From contig JASGHF010000001.1 of the NCBI GenBank assembly GCA_047602465.1, forward strand, positions 1,984,001 through 2,048,000: a stretch of 64,000 bases of DNA. Direction: 5' to 3'. Position numbers and translations under genes: made by a program. Positions within the stretch are counted from its first letter, which is position 1. Every line of letters begins with the position of its first letter. Below are positions 50,382-59,709 of this stretch, one piece after another. Origin of the DNA: JADZAI01 sp047602465 (GTDB lineage Bacteria > Pseudomonadota > Alphaproteobacteria > Micropepsales > Micropepsaceae). The notes under the pieces are model-generated. The model made no database searches. It was not told the DNA's origin and saw only the letters and a list, made by a program, of their open reading frames with translations.

Positions 50382-50930
50382 TCAGCCCCGCTTGCGTCTC
50401 AGATAAAGGTAAAGCGCCCCTTCACCGCCATGCTGCGGTTGCGCCGCGGCGAGGCCTGCAATCATCGCGTTGAACGGCGGGGCCGACAGCCATAGCGGCA
50501 CCAGCCGCTTCAGCGCCCCGCCTTTGCCTGCGCCCTTGCCGGTGATGACCAGCACCATGCGGTGTCCGCGCCCCCGCGCCTGCATCAGGAACCCGGCCAG
50601 CGCCTTGTGCGCGAGATCCAGCGTCAGTCCGTGCAGGTCGATGCGGCCCTCGATGGCGAGCGCGCCTTTGAGGAAATTCTTCGCCCGCTTGCCGTCCATC
50701 TGCGGCGCGGCGAAGGGATCGGCGGCCGGAATCGAGAGCGTTTTCGGTTCCGGCTTCGGTTCCGGCTTCACCGTCACCGCCCGCCGCCGCACGGCTGGCC
50801 CGGGCACCGCCGCCGTCGTCACATCCTCCGTCTTCACGGCCGCTTTGATCGTCCGGCGGCGGCGCGGCGCGACGGCGGCGGTCACGTGATCCCACAGCGC
50901 CTGCTCCTCAGGGGTCAGACGGCGCTTCAT
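50382..50930 (-). CDS. Smr-domain protein
   Basis: 182 residues. The C-terminal Smr domain is clear: IDLHGLTLDLAHKALAGFL, MVLVITGKGAGKGGALKRLV and HGGEGALYLYLRR. The N-terminal half is basic (RRRRTIKAAVKT). Smr domains are DNA/RNA endonucleases in MutS2 and related proteins; here it is a stand-alone alphaproteobacterial form next to mltA, with which it overlaps by ATGA. Confidence 0.9.
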   Translation of the reverse strand: MKRRLTPEEQALWDHVTAAVAPRRRRTIKAAVKTEDVTTAAVPGPAVRRRAVTVKPEPKPEPKTLSIPAADPFAAPQMDGKRAKNFLKGALAIEGRIDLHGLTLDLAHKALAGFLMQARGRGHRMVLVITGKGAGKGGALKRLVPLWLSAPPFNAMIAGLAAAQPQHGGEGALYLYLRRKRG

Positions 50931-52147
50931 TTCGGCCTGAGCACGATGAAACCCGCCGGCGCATTGGTCGCCCCGGCGACGCTTTCGGCCTCATCGCCCC
51001 AGCCGAAGAAGATATCGCCGCGCACCACGCCGCGGATCGCCCCGCCGGTATCCTGCGCGATCATCAGCCGCGCGAGATCGCCAGCGCCTGTTCCTTTGGC
51101 CGTCACGAAAACCGGCAGGCCATAGGGATAAAGCCGTGAATCCACCGCCAGGCTCCGCCCCGGCGTCAGCGCCACGCCCTCGCCGCCCGGCGGCCCCAGC
51201 GACGGATCGTCCAGCGGCAGTTCGCGGAAGAAAACGTAGGACTCGTTGAGATTCATGATCCCGGCGGCGCGCTCCGGGTTCGCCGCCAGCCAGGCGCGGA
51301 TCGCCTGCATCGACATCTTCGCGCGCGGGATCGCCCCCTCCGCGATCAGCGCCGCGCCGATGGCGGTATAGGGCCGCCCGTTCTGCGCCGCATAGTTCAG
51401 CCGCACCGCGCCGCCTTCGGCCAGCGTCACCCGGCCCGAACCCTGCACCTGCAGGAAAAACGCATCCGCCGCCGAAGGCAGAAAGAGCAGGGCGTCCGCC
51501 CTGTCCTTCAGCCCTCCGGTTTCGATTTCGGCGCGGGTTTCATAGGGCTTCAGCACCCCGTCGATCACCTTGCCCGCCAGCCGCTCGCCGCGCAGCAGAG
51601 CGCGGAACGCCTCGGGATCGGCGCTGACGAGATCGCGCGGGCGGGCATAGACCGGGGCAGGGTAGGCGGCGCTGGCGAGCCGGGCGCCTTTCAGTTCCGG
51701 CTCGTAATAGCCGGTGACCTTGCCCCCGGCATTGTCGCCGTCACTGGCGCGCGCGGGCACGAAATTCGCCTCGAAGAACGTGCGTGCGCCGCCCGGTTCG
51801 GCCGCGAAGGCCGCCGCGCAGGCGCTGGCCCAGGCGCCGGGCGTTCCGAAGCCTGCGAATTTCGTGAAGCGCCCGGCATCGACGACGATCCCGGCGCAGC
51901 TGACCCGGAACGCGGCCAGAGCGGGTTCCAGATCGTCTTCGGTCCAGCCTGGAATTTCGGCAAAACCGATATCGGTCAGCGTGACTTGCGGGATGGGCGG
52001 TTCGGGCGGCGGCGGACAGCCGGTCTGGCTGCAGGCCGGGGCCGGCAGCAGCGCCCAGGTGAAAACCCCGCCGGCCGCGAACGCAAAAAGAAGCGCGATA
52101 ACAAGCGACGGGCCGGTGCGCCGCGCGTCAGCGGACCGGGGAAACAT
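50927..52147 (-). CDS. mltA: Membrane-bound lytic murein transglycosylase A
   Basis: 406 residues with an N-terminal membrane anchor (SLVIALLFAFAAGGVFTWALL). MltA domain: GYYEPELKGAR, then VQGSGRVTLAEGGAVRLNYA, NESYVFFRE, and the 3D domain (VALTPGRSLAVDSRLYPYG, AQDTGGAIRG, DIFFGWGDEAE) with the catalytic Asp. It cleaves glycan strands to 1,6-anhydro products. It overlaps the smr start by ATGA. Confidence 0.95.
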   Translation of the reverse strand: MFPRSADARRTGPSLVIALLFAFAAGGVFTWALLPAPACSQTGCPPPPEPPIPQVTLTDIGFAEIPGWTEDDLEPALAAFRVSCAGIVVDAGRFTKFAGFGTPGAWASACAAAFAAEPGGARTFFEANFVPARASDGDNAGGKVTGYYEPELKGARLASAAYPAPVYARPRDLVSADPEAFRALLRGERLAGKVIDGVLKPYETRAEIETGGLKDRADALLFLPSAADAFFLQVQGSGRVTLAEGGAVRLNYAAQNGRPYTAIGAALIAEGAIPRAKMSMQAIRAWLAANPERAAGIMNLNESYVFFRELPLDDPSLGPPGGEGVALTPGRSLAVDSRLYPYGLPVFVTAKGTGAGDLARLMIAQDTGGAIRGVVRGDIFFGWGDEAESVAGATNAPAGFIVLRPK

Positions 52148-52156
52148 GGCGCGCCG

Positions 52157-52813
52157 TCAGTCGCCGTAATCGGTGTCGGCCAGCTTCCAGTTGGGGTCGG
52201 CGGCGCGGGTGTCGCGCACCCAGGTCCAGCGGTCGGTGACGCGCTGCACCGCCGATTCCGATCCTTCCACGGTCTCGCCCGCCGCGTTGCGGCTGTACTG
52301 GATGAGTTCGTTCTCGTAGCGCACGTCGATTTCGGCCATGCGGCCCTTCAGCGCCGCCGAGACGAGCTGCGGCGTTCCGGCCTTCACCACGACCGTCGAG
52401 GCGGTGAGGCCGCGCGCTTCGCGCGCCGCGATGGCGCGGTCGAAGGCGGCATAGACTTCATCGCCCAGCATCATTTTCAGCTCTTCGCGGTCACCGGCCG
52501 CGAACGCCTCGATCACGCGCTCATGCGCCATGGCCGCGCCGGCCACGAAGGCCTCGGGGTCGAAATTGCGATCGACGCCGGCGATATCGGCAAGGCCGCG
52601 CGCGGCGGCGGCGGGATAATTCGGCAGCGGACGCGGCGCGATGACGGGCGGCTGATCGGCCGCAGGCGCCGGCGCGTTGGGGGCGCGGCGCGCGGTTTCC
52701 GGCGGCGGAGCCTCATGGCCCGTGCGCGTGCCCAGCACCGACCACAGCCGGAAGAGGATGATCCCGGCCACAGCTCCGAACAGAAGGATGTCGATAAATT
52801 CCATCGTGTTCAT
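52157..52813 (-). CDS. Tim44-domain protein
   Basis: 218 residues with an N-terminal membrane segment (IDILLFGAVAGIILFRLWSVLG), a Pro/Ala-rich linker and a C-terminal Tim44/TimA domain (EAFVAGAAMAHERVIEAFAAGDREELKMML, then IDVRYENELIQYSRN and WTWVRDTRAADPNWKLADT). The mitochondrial relative belongs to the protein import motor; bacterial ones are of uncertain function. It is conserved next to secB and mltA in alphaproteobacteria. Confidence 0.9.
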   Translation of the reverse strand: MNTMEFIDILLFGAVAGIILFRLWSVLGTRTGHEAPPPETARRAPNAPAPAADQPPVIAPRPLPNYPAAAARGLADIAGVDRNFDPEAFVAGAAMAHERVIEAFAAGDREELKMMLGDEVYAAFDRAIAAREARGLTASTVVVKAGTPQLVSAALKGRMAEIDVRYENELIQYSRNAAGETVEGSESAVQRVTDRWTWVRDTRAADPNWKLADTDYGD

Positions 52814-53079
52814 GCCGATCCGCTCAAAACCCGCCTGTTTCCAAAACCGGACGAATGTTCCGTCCTCAAAAGCGCCGTCGCGCTTCAGCCACAGGATGAA
52901 CCCCTATTCTGGCTGAATGAAGGCCCCGGCGAAAGCCGAATGCATCTGTATCACGCAAAATATAGGGCGGGCCTCAACCGCGCGCCAGCGCTTGGCTTGC
53001 TTCGCGCCGCCGCAGCATGGTAGCAGCGCCGCCTTTCCGGCCTTTCCTGCGGCCCAGACAGACTTCAAGAGAATTTGCC

Positions 53080-53553
53080 ATGACCGACGCCCCCGACGCA
53101 GCCGGCCTGCCCCAGATCGCCGTGCTCGCCCAGTTCGTGAAGGATCTCTCCTTCGAGAACCCCGGCGTCGGCCAGCCGCAGAGCCAGGCCAAGCCCGCCA
53201 TCCAGGTCGGCATCGACGTCCAGGTCCGCCCCGTGGGCACCGACCAGTTCGAAGTGGGCCTCCGCGCGATGATCGAGGCGAAGGCCGGCGAGCAGCCGAT
53301 CTATGTCGTGGAACTCGTCTATGCCGGTATTTTCGGCCTCAAGAACCTGCCCGCCGATCAGCAGAACCCGTTCCTGCTGATCGAGGCGCCGCGCATGCTG
53401 TTCCCGTTCGCCCGCCGCATCATCGCCGATGTGACGCGCGACGGCGGCTACCAGCCGCTGATGCTCGACCCGATCGATTTCTCCGCGCTCTACCGCGCGC
53501 AGCTTGAGCGTCAGCGCCAGGCGCAGGCCGCCGGCCAGCAGGGCACGGCCTGA
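53080..53553 (+). CDS. secB: Protein-export chaperone SecB
   Basis: 157 residues from ATG 53080. SecB core: VLAQFVKDLSFENPGV, QFEVGLRAMIEAK, LVYAGIFGLKNLP and APRMLFPFARRIIADVTRDGGYQPLML. It holds preproteins unfolded and delivers them to SecA. The 266-base gap to tim44 (divergent) shows no other gene. Confidence 0.97.
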   Translation: MTDAPDAAGLPQIAVLAQFVKDLSFENPGVGQPQSQAKPAIQVGIDVQVRPVGTDQFEVGLRAMIEAKAGEQPIYVVELVYAGIFGLKNLPADQQNPFLLIEAPRMLFPFARRIIADVTRDGGYQPLMLDPIDFSALYRAQLERQRQAQAAGQQGTA

Positions 53554-53563
53554 GCCTCAGCGC

Positions 53564-54244
53564 TCAGCCGTACTGCTTCCACATCGCTTCGGTCTTGAAC
53601 GCCGCGATATAGGCGGCGTGGGCGGCCGCCTCGTCTTCGGTCAGCAGCGGCGCCAGCGGCGCCGGCCGGGGCTTGCGGGCGGCGATCAGCGCCGCTGCGT
53701 CCAGATCGGTCTGCAGCGACATCGCGAACTGACGCCCGCCGCAAAGCTCCAGATACACATCCGCCAGCAGCTTGGCGTCGAGCAGCGCGCCGTGCTTCAC
53801 GCGCTCCGAGAGGTCGATATTGTAGCGTTTGCAGAGCGCGTCGAGCGATGCCGGCGCGCCGGGATATTTCCGCCGCGCGATCACCACCGTGTCGATCGCC
53901 CGCTCCGGCGGCAGGGTCGCCAGGCCGCAGCGCGTCAGCTCGGCGTTGAGGAAGCCCATATCGAACGATGCGTTGTGCGCGACGATGGGCGCATCGCCCA
54001 GGAAGTCGAGCAGGGTCTGCGCGACGTCGGCGAAGCGCGGCATGCCTTTCACCATCTCATCGGTGATGCCCGAAATCTCGCTCGCCTTCGCATCGATCGG
54101 CCGCTCGGGATCGATGAGGGCGCGGAAGGTGCGGCCGGTCTGGACATGGTTCACCAGCTCCACGCAGCCCAGCTCGATGATGCGATGGCCTTCCTCGGGT
54201 TTGAGGCCCGTGGTTTCGGTATCGAAGGCGATCTCGCGCATCAT
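53564..54244 (-). CDS. dnaQ: DNA polymerase III subunit epsilon
   Basis: 226 residues from ATG 54244, which overlaps the coaE stop (ATGA). DEDDh exonuclease motifs: EIAFDTETTGLKP (Asp, Glu), APIVAHNASFDMGFLN and VKHGALLDAKLLADVY (His, Asp). It proofreads during replication. It forms a convergent pair with secB. Confidence 0.96.
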   Translation of the reverse strand: MMREIAFDTETTGLKPEEGHRIIELGCVELVNHVQTGRTFRALIDPERPIDAKASEISGITDEMVKGMPRFADVAQTLLDFLGDAPIVAHNASFDMGFLNAELTRCGLATLPPERAIDTVVIARRKYPGAPASLDALCKRYNIDLSERVKHGALLDAKLLADVYLELCGGRQFAMSLQTDLDAAALIAARKPRPAPLAPLLTEDEAAAHAAYIAAFKTEAMWKQYG

Positions 54245-54873
54245 GTCTGGGAACTGGCCTTTCGCGCCGACCATATCTTCGCCTCGCGGCGCTTCAGGTC
54301 TTCCAGCACATAAGCGACGCGTTCGCGCGCATGATCAAGCCCAAGATGCGTGTCGATCACGTAATGCGCCTTCGCGCGCTTCACCGCATCGGCCGTCTGA
54401 CGTTTCAGGATCTGCTCGAATTTCTCTTCCGTCATGCCGGGGCGCGCCAGCACGCGGGCGCGCTGCACGTCGGCGGGCGCGGAGACGACGATGACCGCAT
54501 CGACGCGCATCTCGCCCCCGGTTTCGAACAGCAGCGGAATGTCGAGCACGACCAGCGCCGCGCCCTTCGACTCCGCGTCATGCAGGAAATCCATCTGCGC
54601 CTTGCCGACCAGCGGATGGATGATGCTTTCCAGTTTCCTGATCGCGGCCGCATCGCCCAGCGTCATCGGCCCGAGGACGGCGCGGTCGACCTTGCCGTCC
54701 TTCACGCTGCCCGGAAACGCCGCGCCGATGGCTTCCACCGCCGCGCCGCCAGTGTCGTAAAGCGCATGCACCGCCGCGTCCGCGTCATAGACCGGCACGC
54801 CCAGCGCCCTGAACATGCGCGCGGTTTCGCTTTTTCCCATGCCGATCGAGCCGGTGAGGCCGACGAGCAGCAT
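54241..54873 (-). CDS. coaE: Dephospho-CoA kinase
   Basis: 210 residues from ATG 54873. Walker A GLTGSIGMGKSE, VYDADAAVHALY and the lid VLDIPLLFETGGE are diagnostic. It phosphorylates dephospho-CoA in the last step of CoA synthesis. It starts 4 bases after the aroE stop. Confidence 0.96.
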   Translation of the reverse strand: MLLVGLTGSIGMGKSETARMFRALGVPVYDADAAVHALYDTGGAAVEAIGAAFPGSVKDGKVDRAVLGPMTLGDAAAIRKLESIIHPLVGKAQMDFLHDAESKGAALVVLDIPLLFETGGEMRVDAVIVVSAPADVQRARVLARPGMTEEKFEQILKRQTADAVKRAKAHYVIDTHLGLDHARERVAYVLEDLKRREAKIWSARKASSQT

Positions 54874-54877
54874 GGCC

Positions 54878-55744
54878 CTAAAGCCTCTTCGCCTTGAGAT
54901 CGAACTCAAGCATGTCGATCAGCTCCGGCGTCACCGGCGGCAGTTCGCCGAACCAGGCCTCGAAGCCGGGCCGCGCCTGTTCGATCAGCATGCGAAGACC
55001 GTTCAGCGTCGTCAGGCCCAGTTCGCGCGCCGCCGTCAGCAGCGGCGTTTCCAGCGGCGCATAGACGATATCGGCGACGATGGCGCCCTGGCTCAGCGGC
55101 GCGAGATCGATCTCCAGCGTCGGCTGGCCGCGCATGCCCAGCAGCGTCGTGTTCACCACCAGGCTCGCGCCATCCAGCGCATCGCTGCGCTCGTCCCACG
55201 GCACGACCTCGATCGCCACCTTGGGCGTCCGCATCGCGTCGGCGATGGCCTTCGCCTTTTCCCCGGTGCGGTTGGTGATGCGGATGAGGCGGCACTTCTC
55301 GTCGATCAGCGCGGCGACGATCGCGCGCGCCGCGCCGCCGGCGCCCAGAACCACCGCCGTCGCGCCCGCATTGCTGTCCGAGCCGGAGGCATAGTCGAGG
55401 CTTTCGCTGAAGCCATAGACGTCCGTGTTGCGGCCTTCCAGCTCGCCGTCTTCCTTGACGACGATCGTGTTGACCGCACCGGTGCGCCGCGCGGCGGCGT
55501 CCAGGCTGTCGACCAGCTTCACCGCCGTTTCCTTGTGCGGCACCGTCAGGTTCACGCCCTGGAAGCCCATCTTGGGAAGGGCGCGCAGCGCCGCTTCCAG
55601 ATTCTCCGGCTTCACCGGCATCGGGATATAGGCGGCCTCCAGGCCCAGCGTCGAAATCCAGTGATTATGCATCAGCGGCGAACGCGACTGCGCGACGGGC
55701 CAGCCCATCACGCCTGCCAGCTTCGCGGTACCGGAAATGGTCAC
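54878..55744 (-). CDS. aroE: Shikimate dehydrogenase
   Basis: 288 residues from a GTG start overlapping the maf stop (GTGA). VAQSRSPLMHNHWI (shikimate binding), NLTVPHKETAVKL (catalytic Lys), AVVLGAGGAARAI (NADP) and DIVYAPLETPLL are conserved. It reduces 3-dehydroshikimate in aromatic amino-acid synthesis. Confidence 0.96.
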   Translation of the reverse strand: MTISGTAKLAGVMGWPVAQSRSPLMHNHWISTLGLEAAYIPMPVKPENLEAALRALPKMGFQGVNLTVPHKETAVKLVDSLDAAARRTGAVNTIVVKEDGELEGRNTDVYGFSESLDYASGSDSNAGATAVVLGAGGAARAIVAALIDEKCRLIRITNRTGEKAKAIADAMRTPKVAIEVVPWDERSDALDGASLVVNTTLLGMRGQPTLEIDLAPLSQGAIVADIVYAPLETPLLTAARELGLTTLNGLRMLIEQARPGFEAWFGELPPVTPELIDMLEFDLKAKRL

Positions 55745-56355
55745 GGGCGCAGCGCCCCCTGGGCGCGAAGGAAATTGAGTACGGGCAAAATCGGCAGTCC
55801 CAATATGGAAGTGTAGTCGCCGTCGATGCGGCTCATCAGATGAACGCCCAGCCCCTCCAGATGGTAGCAGCCGACGCTGCCCAGCACCTCCGGTCCGGCG
55901 GCGGTGAGATAGTCCTCTATCGCGCCTGCGTCCATCGCGCGGAGTGTCAGCCGGGCAACACTCACATGCCGCCAGATCACCGCGCCGCCCGTCGCGCCGC
56001 AGATTCCCCCGATCAGCTCGTGGGTCTTGCCCTGAAGGAAGGTCAGGTGCGCCACGGCCTCGGCGCGGTCGCGCGGCTTTTCGAAGATTCTGCCCTCGCA
56101 GACCAGAAGCTGGTCGGCGCCGATGACGAGGCGCGGCGGCGGCACGCTGCCGGCGACCTTCAGCGTCTTCGCCTCGGCCAGCGCATCGGCGATATCGCGC
56201 GGCTTCGCGCCCTCGGCCTGGAGGCTTTCGATGAGCGCGGTTTCATCGATCCGGGCCGGGATCGCGGTGAACGACAGGCCCGCCGCTTTCAGGATCGCGG
56301 CCCGCGAGGGGCTGGACGAGGCCAGCACCAGCGGGCGCTGAAGATCAGAAATCAT
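55741..56355 (-). CDS. maf: Maf-family nucleotide pyrophosphatase
   Basis: 204 residues from ATG 56355. LVLASSSPSRAAILKAAG, VIGADQLLVCEGRIFEKP and GSVGCYHLEGLGVHLM are Maf signatures. Maf enzymes hydrolyse non-canonical NTPs and are linked to septum inhibition. It overlaps the end of the upstream regulatory-protein gene by 11 bases. Confidence 0.93.
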   Translation of the reverse strand: MISDLQRPLVLASSSPSRAAILKAAGLSFTAIPARIDETALIESLQAEGAKPRDIADALAEAKTLKVAGSVPPPRLVIGADQLLVCEGRIFEKPRDRAEAVAHLTFLQGKTHELIGGICGATGGAVIWRHVSVARLTLRAMDAGAIEDYLTAAGPEVLGSVGCYHLEGLGVHLMSRIDGDYTSILGLPILPVLNFLRAQGALRP

Positions 56356-57253
56356 TGCCGCCCGCGAGGCTGAGGCGGCCATCCGTCTTGCGGCGGTTCA
56401 GCAGCGCGACGATCGCCGCCGCGGTTTCCTCGATGGCGCGCCGCGACACGTCGATCATCGGCCAGCCTTTCATCAGGAACAGCTTTCGCGCATTGGTCAT
56501 TTCCTCGCGCACATGCGCGTCGTCGACATAGTCGGTCTCGTCACGCTCGTTCAGCGCCATCAAGCGGTTGCGGCGGATCTGGACGATGCGGTCGGGGCTG
56601 GCGACCAGACCGATCACCAGCGGGCCTTCATTGAGGCCTTCCAGCGCCTCGACCTCGGGCGGCAACGGTACGCCCGGCACCAGAGGCAGGTTCGCGGCCT
56701 TGAAGCCGCGATTGGCGAGGTAGAGACAGGTCGGGGTTTTCGAGGTGCGCGAGATGCCCAGCAGCACCACATCGGCCCGGTGGAAGCCGGCGACGTTCTG
56801 CCCGTCATCATGGGCAAGGGTATAGTTCAGCGCCTCGATGCGGTCGAAATAGGCCTGATCCAGCTCGTGCTGACGGCCCATCTTGTGGCTCGATTCGATA
56901 CCGAGATAACGGCCGGTCATCGCAAGCGCCGGGTCCAGCACCGAAAGATGGGGCAGGCCGAGGCGCAGGCACAACGCCTCCAGCGCCTCGCGCTTCTCCG
57001 GTTTCATCAGCGTGTAGAGGACGAGGCCCGGCGCGTCCTCCACCATCGTCAATGCCCGCTCCAGCTGCCGGTCGGAACGGATCAGGGGGTGGATGTGGAG
57101 GATCGGCCGCGCCTCCTCGAACTGGGCGCAGACCGCCTGGGCATAGGCCTGCAGCGTCTCGCCGGTCGAATCCGACACGAGATGAAGGTGGAAATAGACA
57201 TTGGCCGGCCCCCAGCCGCGGCTCAGCGCCGTCGCGGGGATCTCGTCGCTCAT
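56345..57253 (-). CDS. PPSR-family kinase/phosphorylase (DUF299, RP001-like)
   Basis: 302 residues from ATG 57253. NVYFHLHLVSDSTGETLQAYA, the P-loop LLGISRTSKTPTCLYLANRG and RRNRLMALNERDETDYVDD match the pyruvate, phosphate dikinase/PEP synthase regulatory protein family (bifunctional Ser/Thr kinase-phosphorylase). This gene and hemE flank the origin in Caulobacter. Its start is 11 bases from a DnaA-like box. Confidence 0.93.
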   Translation of the reverse strand: MSDEIPATALSRGWGPANVYFHLHLVSDSTGETLQAYAQAVCAQFEEARPILHIHPLIRSDRQLERALTMVEDAPGLVLYTLMKPEKREALEALCLRLGLPHLSVLDPALAMTGRYLGIESSHKMGRQHELDQAYFDRIEALNYTLAHDDGQNVAGFHRADVVLLGISRTSKTPTCLYLANRGFKAANLPLVPGVPLPPEVEALEGLNEGPLVIGLVASPDRIVQIRRNRLMALNERDETDYVDDAHVREEMTNARKLFLMKGWPMIDVSRRAIEETAAAIVALLNRRKTDGRLSLAGGNDF

Positions 57254-57652
57254 GGGACAACCATGTGGAGAAGTCAGCTCACAAGTCTGGGGAGAGCGAA
57301 CGCCCCCCGGTTTCGCCACCGTCATGCGCCTGCCATGCACGCCGCTCAAGGCCGATTTTCACGCGGGATGTTCGGCCGTGGACAGCGAGCAGCCCGTCTC
57401 AGGGGAATCGGGGATTGCCGGTCCGGCGGACCATGATCCCCGCTTTCCCCAACTCCCACAGGCTTTTCAACAGGCCGGACTCCTGCGGAATTAAGGTCTG
57501 ATTAACCCTTAATCCCCGGAAACCGGACTCAAGGGACTCTTCAACAGGCAGGTGTGGACCGTTTTCATGACAGCTTGATCCACTTTCCTCACAGGCCCCA
57601 CTACCTCCAACCACCACTACCTTTCTCTTCTAGAGTCATAGATAGAGAAGCG
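57254..57652. other. Probable chromosomal replication origin (oriC)
   Basis: A 399-base gene-free gap between the RP001-like gene and hemE, the position of the Caulobacter origin. It holds a DnaA-box-like TGTGGAGAA (57264-57272, one mismatch), TGATCCACT (57576-57584, one mismatch from TGATCCACA), a CtrA box (57491-57505), four GANTC sites (57478, 57526, 57535, 57633), a TTCAACAGGC direct repeat (57466 and 57540) and four ACAGGC units (57458, 57470, 57544, 57591). Genes point outward on both sides. Confidence 0.8.
57491..57512. promoter_or_regulatory. CtrA-binding box
   Basis: TTAAGGTCTGATTAA (57491-57505) is a perfect TTAA-N7-TTAA; a third TTAA follows at 57509-57512. In Caulobacter, CtrA binds such boxes in the origin to repress replication. 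TTAA is rare in this GC-rich window, so the match is unlikely to be chance. Confidence 0.75.
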
Positions 57653-58675
57653 ATGAAGCCCTTCCTCGACGTTCTCAGCGGCTCGGCACGCGCGGTCCCC
57701 CCGATCTGGATCATGCGGCAGGCCGGCCGGTATCTGCCGGAATACCGGGCGATCCGAGCCAAAGCGCGTGATTTCGTCGATTTCTGCCTGACGCCCGACC
57801 TCGCCATCGAAGCGACGCTGCAGCCGATCCGGCGCTATGGTCTCGATGCTGCGATCCTCTTCGCCGACATCCTGCTCCTGCCCCAGGCGATGGGCCAGAG
57901 CCTTGCGTTCGTCGAGGGCGAAGGCCCGAAGCTGGACCCCATCCGCGACCGTGAGGGCCTGAAACGTCTCACCGTCGCCGGCGCGGCCGAGCGTCTCGCC
58001 CCGGTCATGGAAACGGTCAAAGGCGTGCGTGCGGCCCTGCCCGGCGATGTCGCGCTCATCGGCTTCGCCGGCGCCCCCTGGACGGTCGCGACCTATATGG
58101 TCGAAGGGGGCGGAGGCAGCGATTTCGCCACGATCCGCCGCATGGCCTGGGCCGAACCCAAGCTTTTCGGCGACCTGCTCGATGCCCTCACCGAGGCGAC
58201 GGCCGCCTATCTCATCGCCCAGATCGACGCCGGGGCCGAGGCCCTGCAGCTCTTCGACACCTGGGCTGGCAGCGTTCCGGCGCCGCTATTCGAACGGGCG
58301 GTCATTCAGCCGGCGGCCGCCATCGTCCGCGCGGTGAAGGCCCACAAGCCCGGCATCCCGGTTATCGGTTTCCCGCGCGGGGCGGCGGCCTATCTCACAT
58401 CCTACGCCCAGAAAACCGGCGTCGATGGGGTCGGCATCGACCACATGACCCCGCTCGCCTTCGCGGCGGCCCAGGTGCCCGCGAAAACCGCGCTGCAGGG
58501 CAATCTCGATCCGATCCTCCTGCTCGCCGGCGGCGAAAGCCTCGCCGATGAGGCCCGGCGCCTCGTCCGCGCCATGGCCGGACGGCCCTATATCTTCAAT
58601 CTGGGGCATGGCGTCCTGCCGCCGACCCCGCCCGAACACGTCGCGGAGCTGATCGCGGCAGTGAGGGGCGCATGA
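57653..58675 (+). CDS. hemE: Uroporphyrinogen decarboxylase
   Basis: 340 residues from ATG 57653. PIWIMRQAGRYLPEYR (family signature), DIVLAIEATLQ-type text (TPDLAIEATLQPIRR), FAGAPWTVATYMVEG and LFDTWAG are conserved. It decarboxylates uroporphyrinogen III to coproporphyrinogen III. It is coupled to hemH by ATGA. Confidence 0.97.
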   Translation: MKPFLDVLSGSARAVPPIWIMRQAGRYLPEYRAIRAKARDFVDFCLTPDLAIEATLQPIRRYGLDAAILFADILLLPQAMGQSLAFVEGEGPKLDPIRDREGLKRLTVAGAAERLAPVMETVKGVRAALPGDVALIGFAGAPWTVATYMVEGGGGSDFATIRRMAWAEPKLFGDLLDALTEATAAYLIAQIDAGAEALQLFDTWAGSVPAPLFERAVIQPAAAIVRAVKAHKPGIPVIGFPRGAAAYLTSYAQKTGVDGVGIDHMTPLAFAAAQVPAKTALQGNLDPILLLAGGESLADEARRLVRAMAGRPYIFNLGHGVLPPTPPEHVAELIAAVRGA

Positions 58676-59709
58676 AGCTCGGCGTCGTCCTCTTCAATCT
58701 GGGCGGCCCCGATACGCTGGATGCCGTCCAGCCCTTCCTCAGAAATCTCTTTTCCGACAAGGCGATCATCCGCGCGCCGTTTCTGGTGCGCTGGCCGCTG
58801 GCCCGGCTGATCTCCAGCCGCCGGGCGGCCTATGCCAAGCAGATCTACGCCTCGATCGGCGGCGGCTCGCCCATCGTCAGGGAAACCGAGGCGCAGGCCC
58901 GGGCGCTGGAAGCGGCGCTCGCCACGGACGGCACCGAGGCAAAAGTCGTCATCGCGATGCGCTACTGGCACCCTTTCGCGGCCGAGGCGGCTCAGGCGCT
59001 GAAAGCCTGGGGCGCCGACCGGATCGCCCTCATCCCGCTCTATCCCCAGTTCTCGACCACCACCACCCAGTCCTCCCTGGATGATTGGGCCAAAAAGGCC
59101 AAAAAAGCGGGTCTCTCCGCGCCCGGCGCTGCGGTTTGCTGCTACCCCCTCCACCCCGGTTTTATCGCCGCCTATGCGGATCTGCTGAAATCAGCCCTCG
59201 CCAGGCTCCCCGGCGGCACCGCCCCTCGCATCCTCTACTCGGCGCACGGTCTGCCCGAACGCATCGTGCAGGCCGGCGACCCCTATCCGGCGCAGGTCGA
59301 AGCGGCCGCCAGGGCCATCGCCGAAGCCTCGGATACGGCAGGCCTTCAGTCCCGCGTCACCTATCAGAGCCGGGTCGGGCCTTTGAAATGGATCGGTCCC
59401 GATACAGACAAGGAAATCGAGGCGGCTGCGCGCGAGGGCCTGGTCCCCGTGGTCGTGCCGCTCTCCTTCGTCTCCGAGCATTCCGAGACGCTTTACGAAC
59501 TCGACCAGATCTACCGCGATGCCGCGCTGGCGGCCGGCGCGCCGGCTTATATCCGGGTGCCCGCCACCGGAACGCATCCCGATTTCATCGCAGCGCTCGC
59601 CGATCTCACCCGCCAGACCCTGACCCGTTCGGGGCTTGCGCCCGACCCCGCCTGGCCGGGCTGCGGCGCCGCCGCCGCCTGCCCCTGCCGCCTGAAGGCC
59701 GCCGCATGA
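58672..59709 (+). CDS. hemH: Ferrochelatase
   Basis: 345 residues. VVLFNLGGPD, LYPQFSTTTTQSS, YSAHGLPERIV (catalytic His) and VPLSFVSEHSETLYELD are conserved. It inserts Fe2+ into protoporphyrin IX. A C-terminal Cys-rich tail (CGAAAACPC) may bind a [2Fe-2S] cluster, as in some bacterial ferrochelatases; unproven here. Confidence 0.96.
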   Translation: MKLGVVLFNLGGPDTLDAVQPFLRNLFSDKAIIRAPFLVRWPLARLISSRRAAYAKQIYASIGGGSPIVRETEAQARALEAALATDGTEAKVVIAMRYWHPFAAEAAQALKAWGADRIALIPLYPQFSTTTTQSSLDDWAKKAKKAGLSAPGAAVCCYPLHPGFIAAYADLLKSALARLPGGTAPRILYSAHGLPERIVQAGDPYPAQVEAAARAIAEASDTAGLQSRVTYQSRVGPLKWIGPDTDKEIEAAAREGLVPVVVPLSFVSEHSETLYELDQIYRDAALAAGAPAYIRVPATGTHPDFIAALADLTRQTLTRSGLAPDPAWPGCGAAAACPCRLKAAA

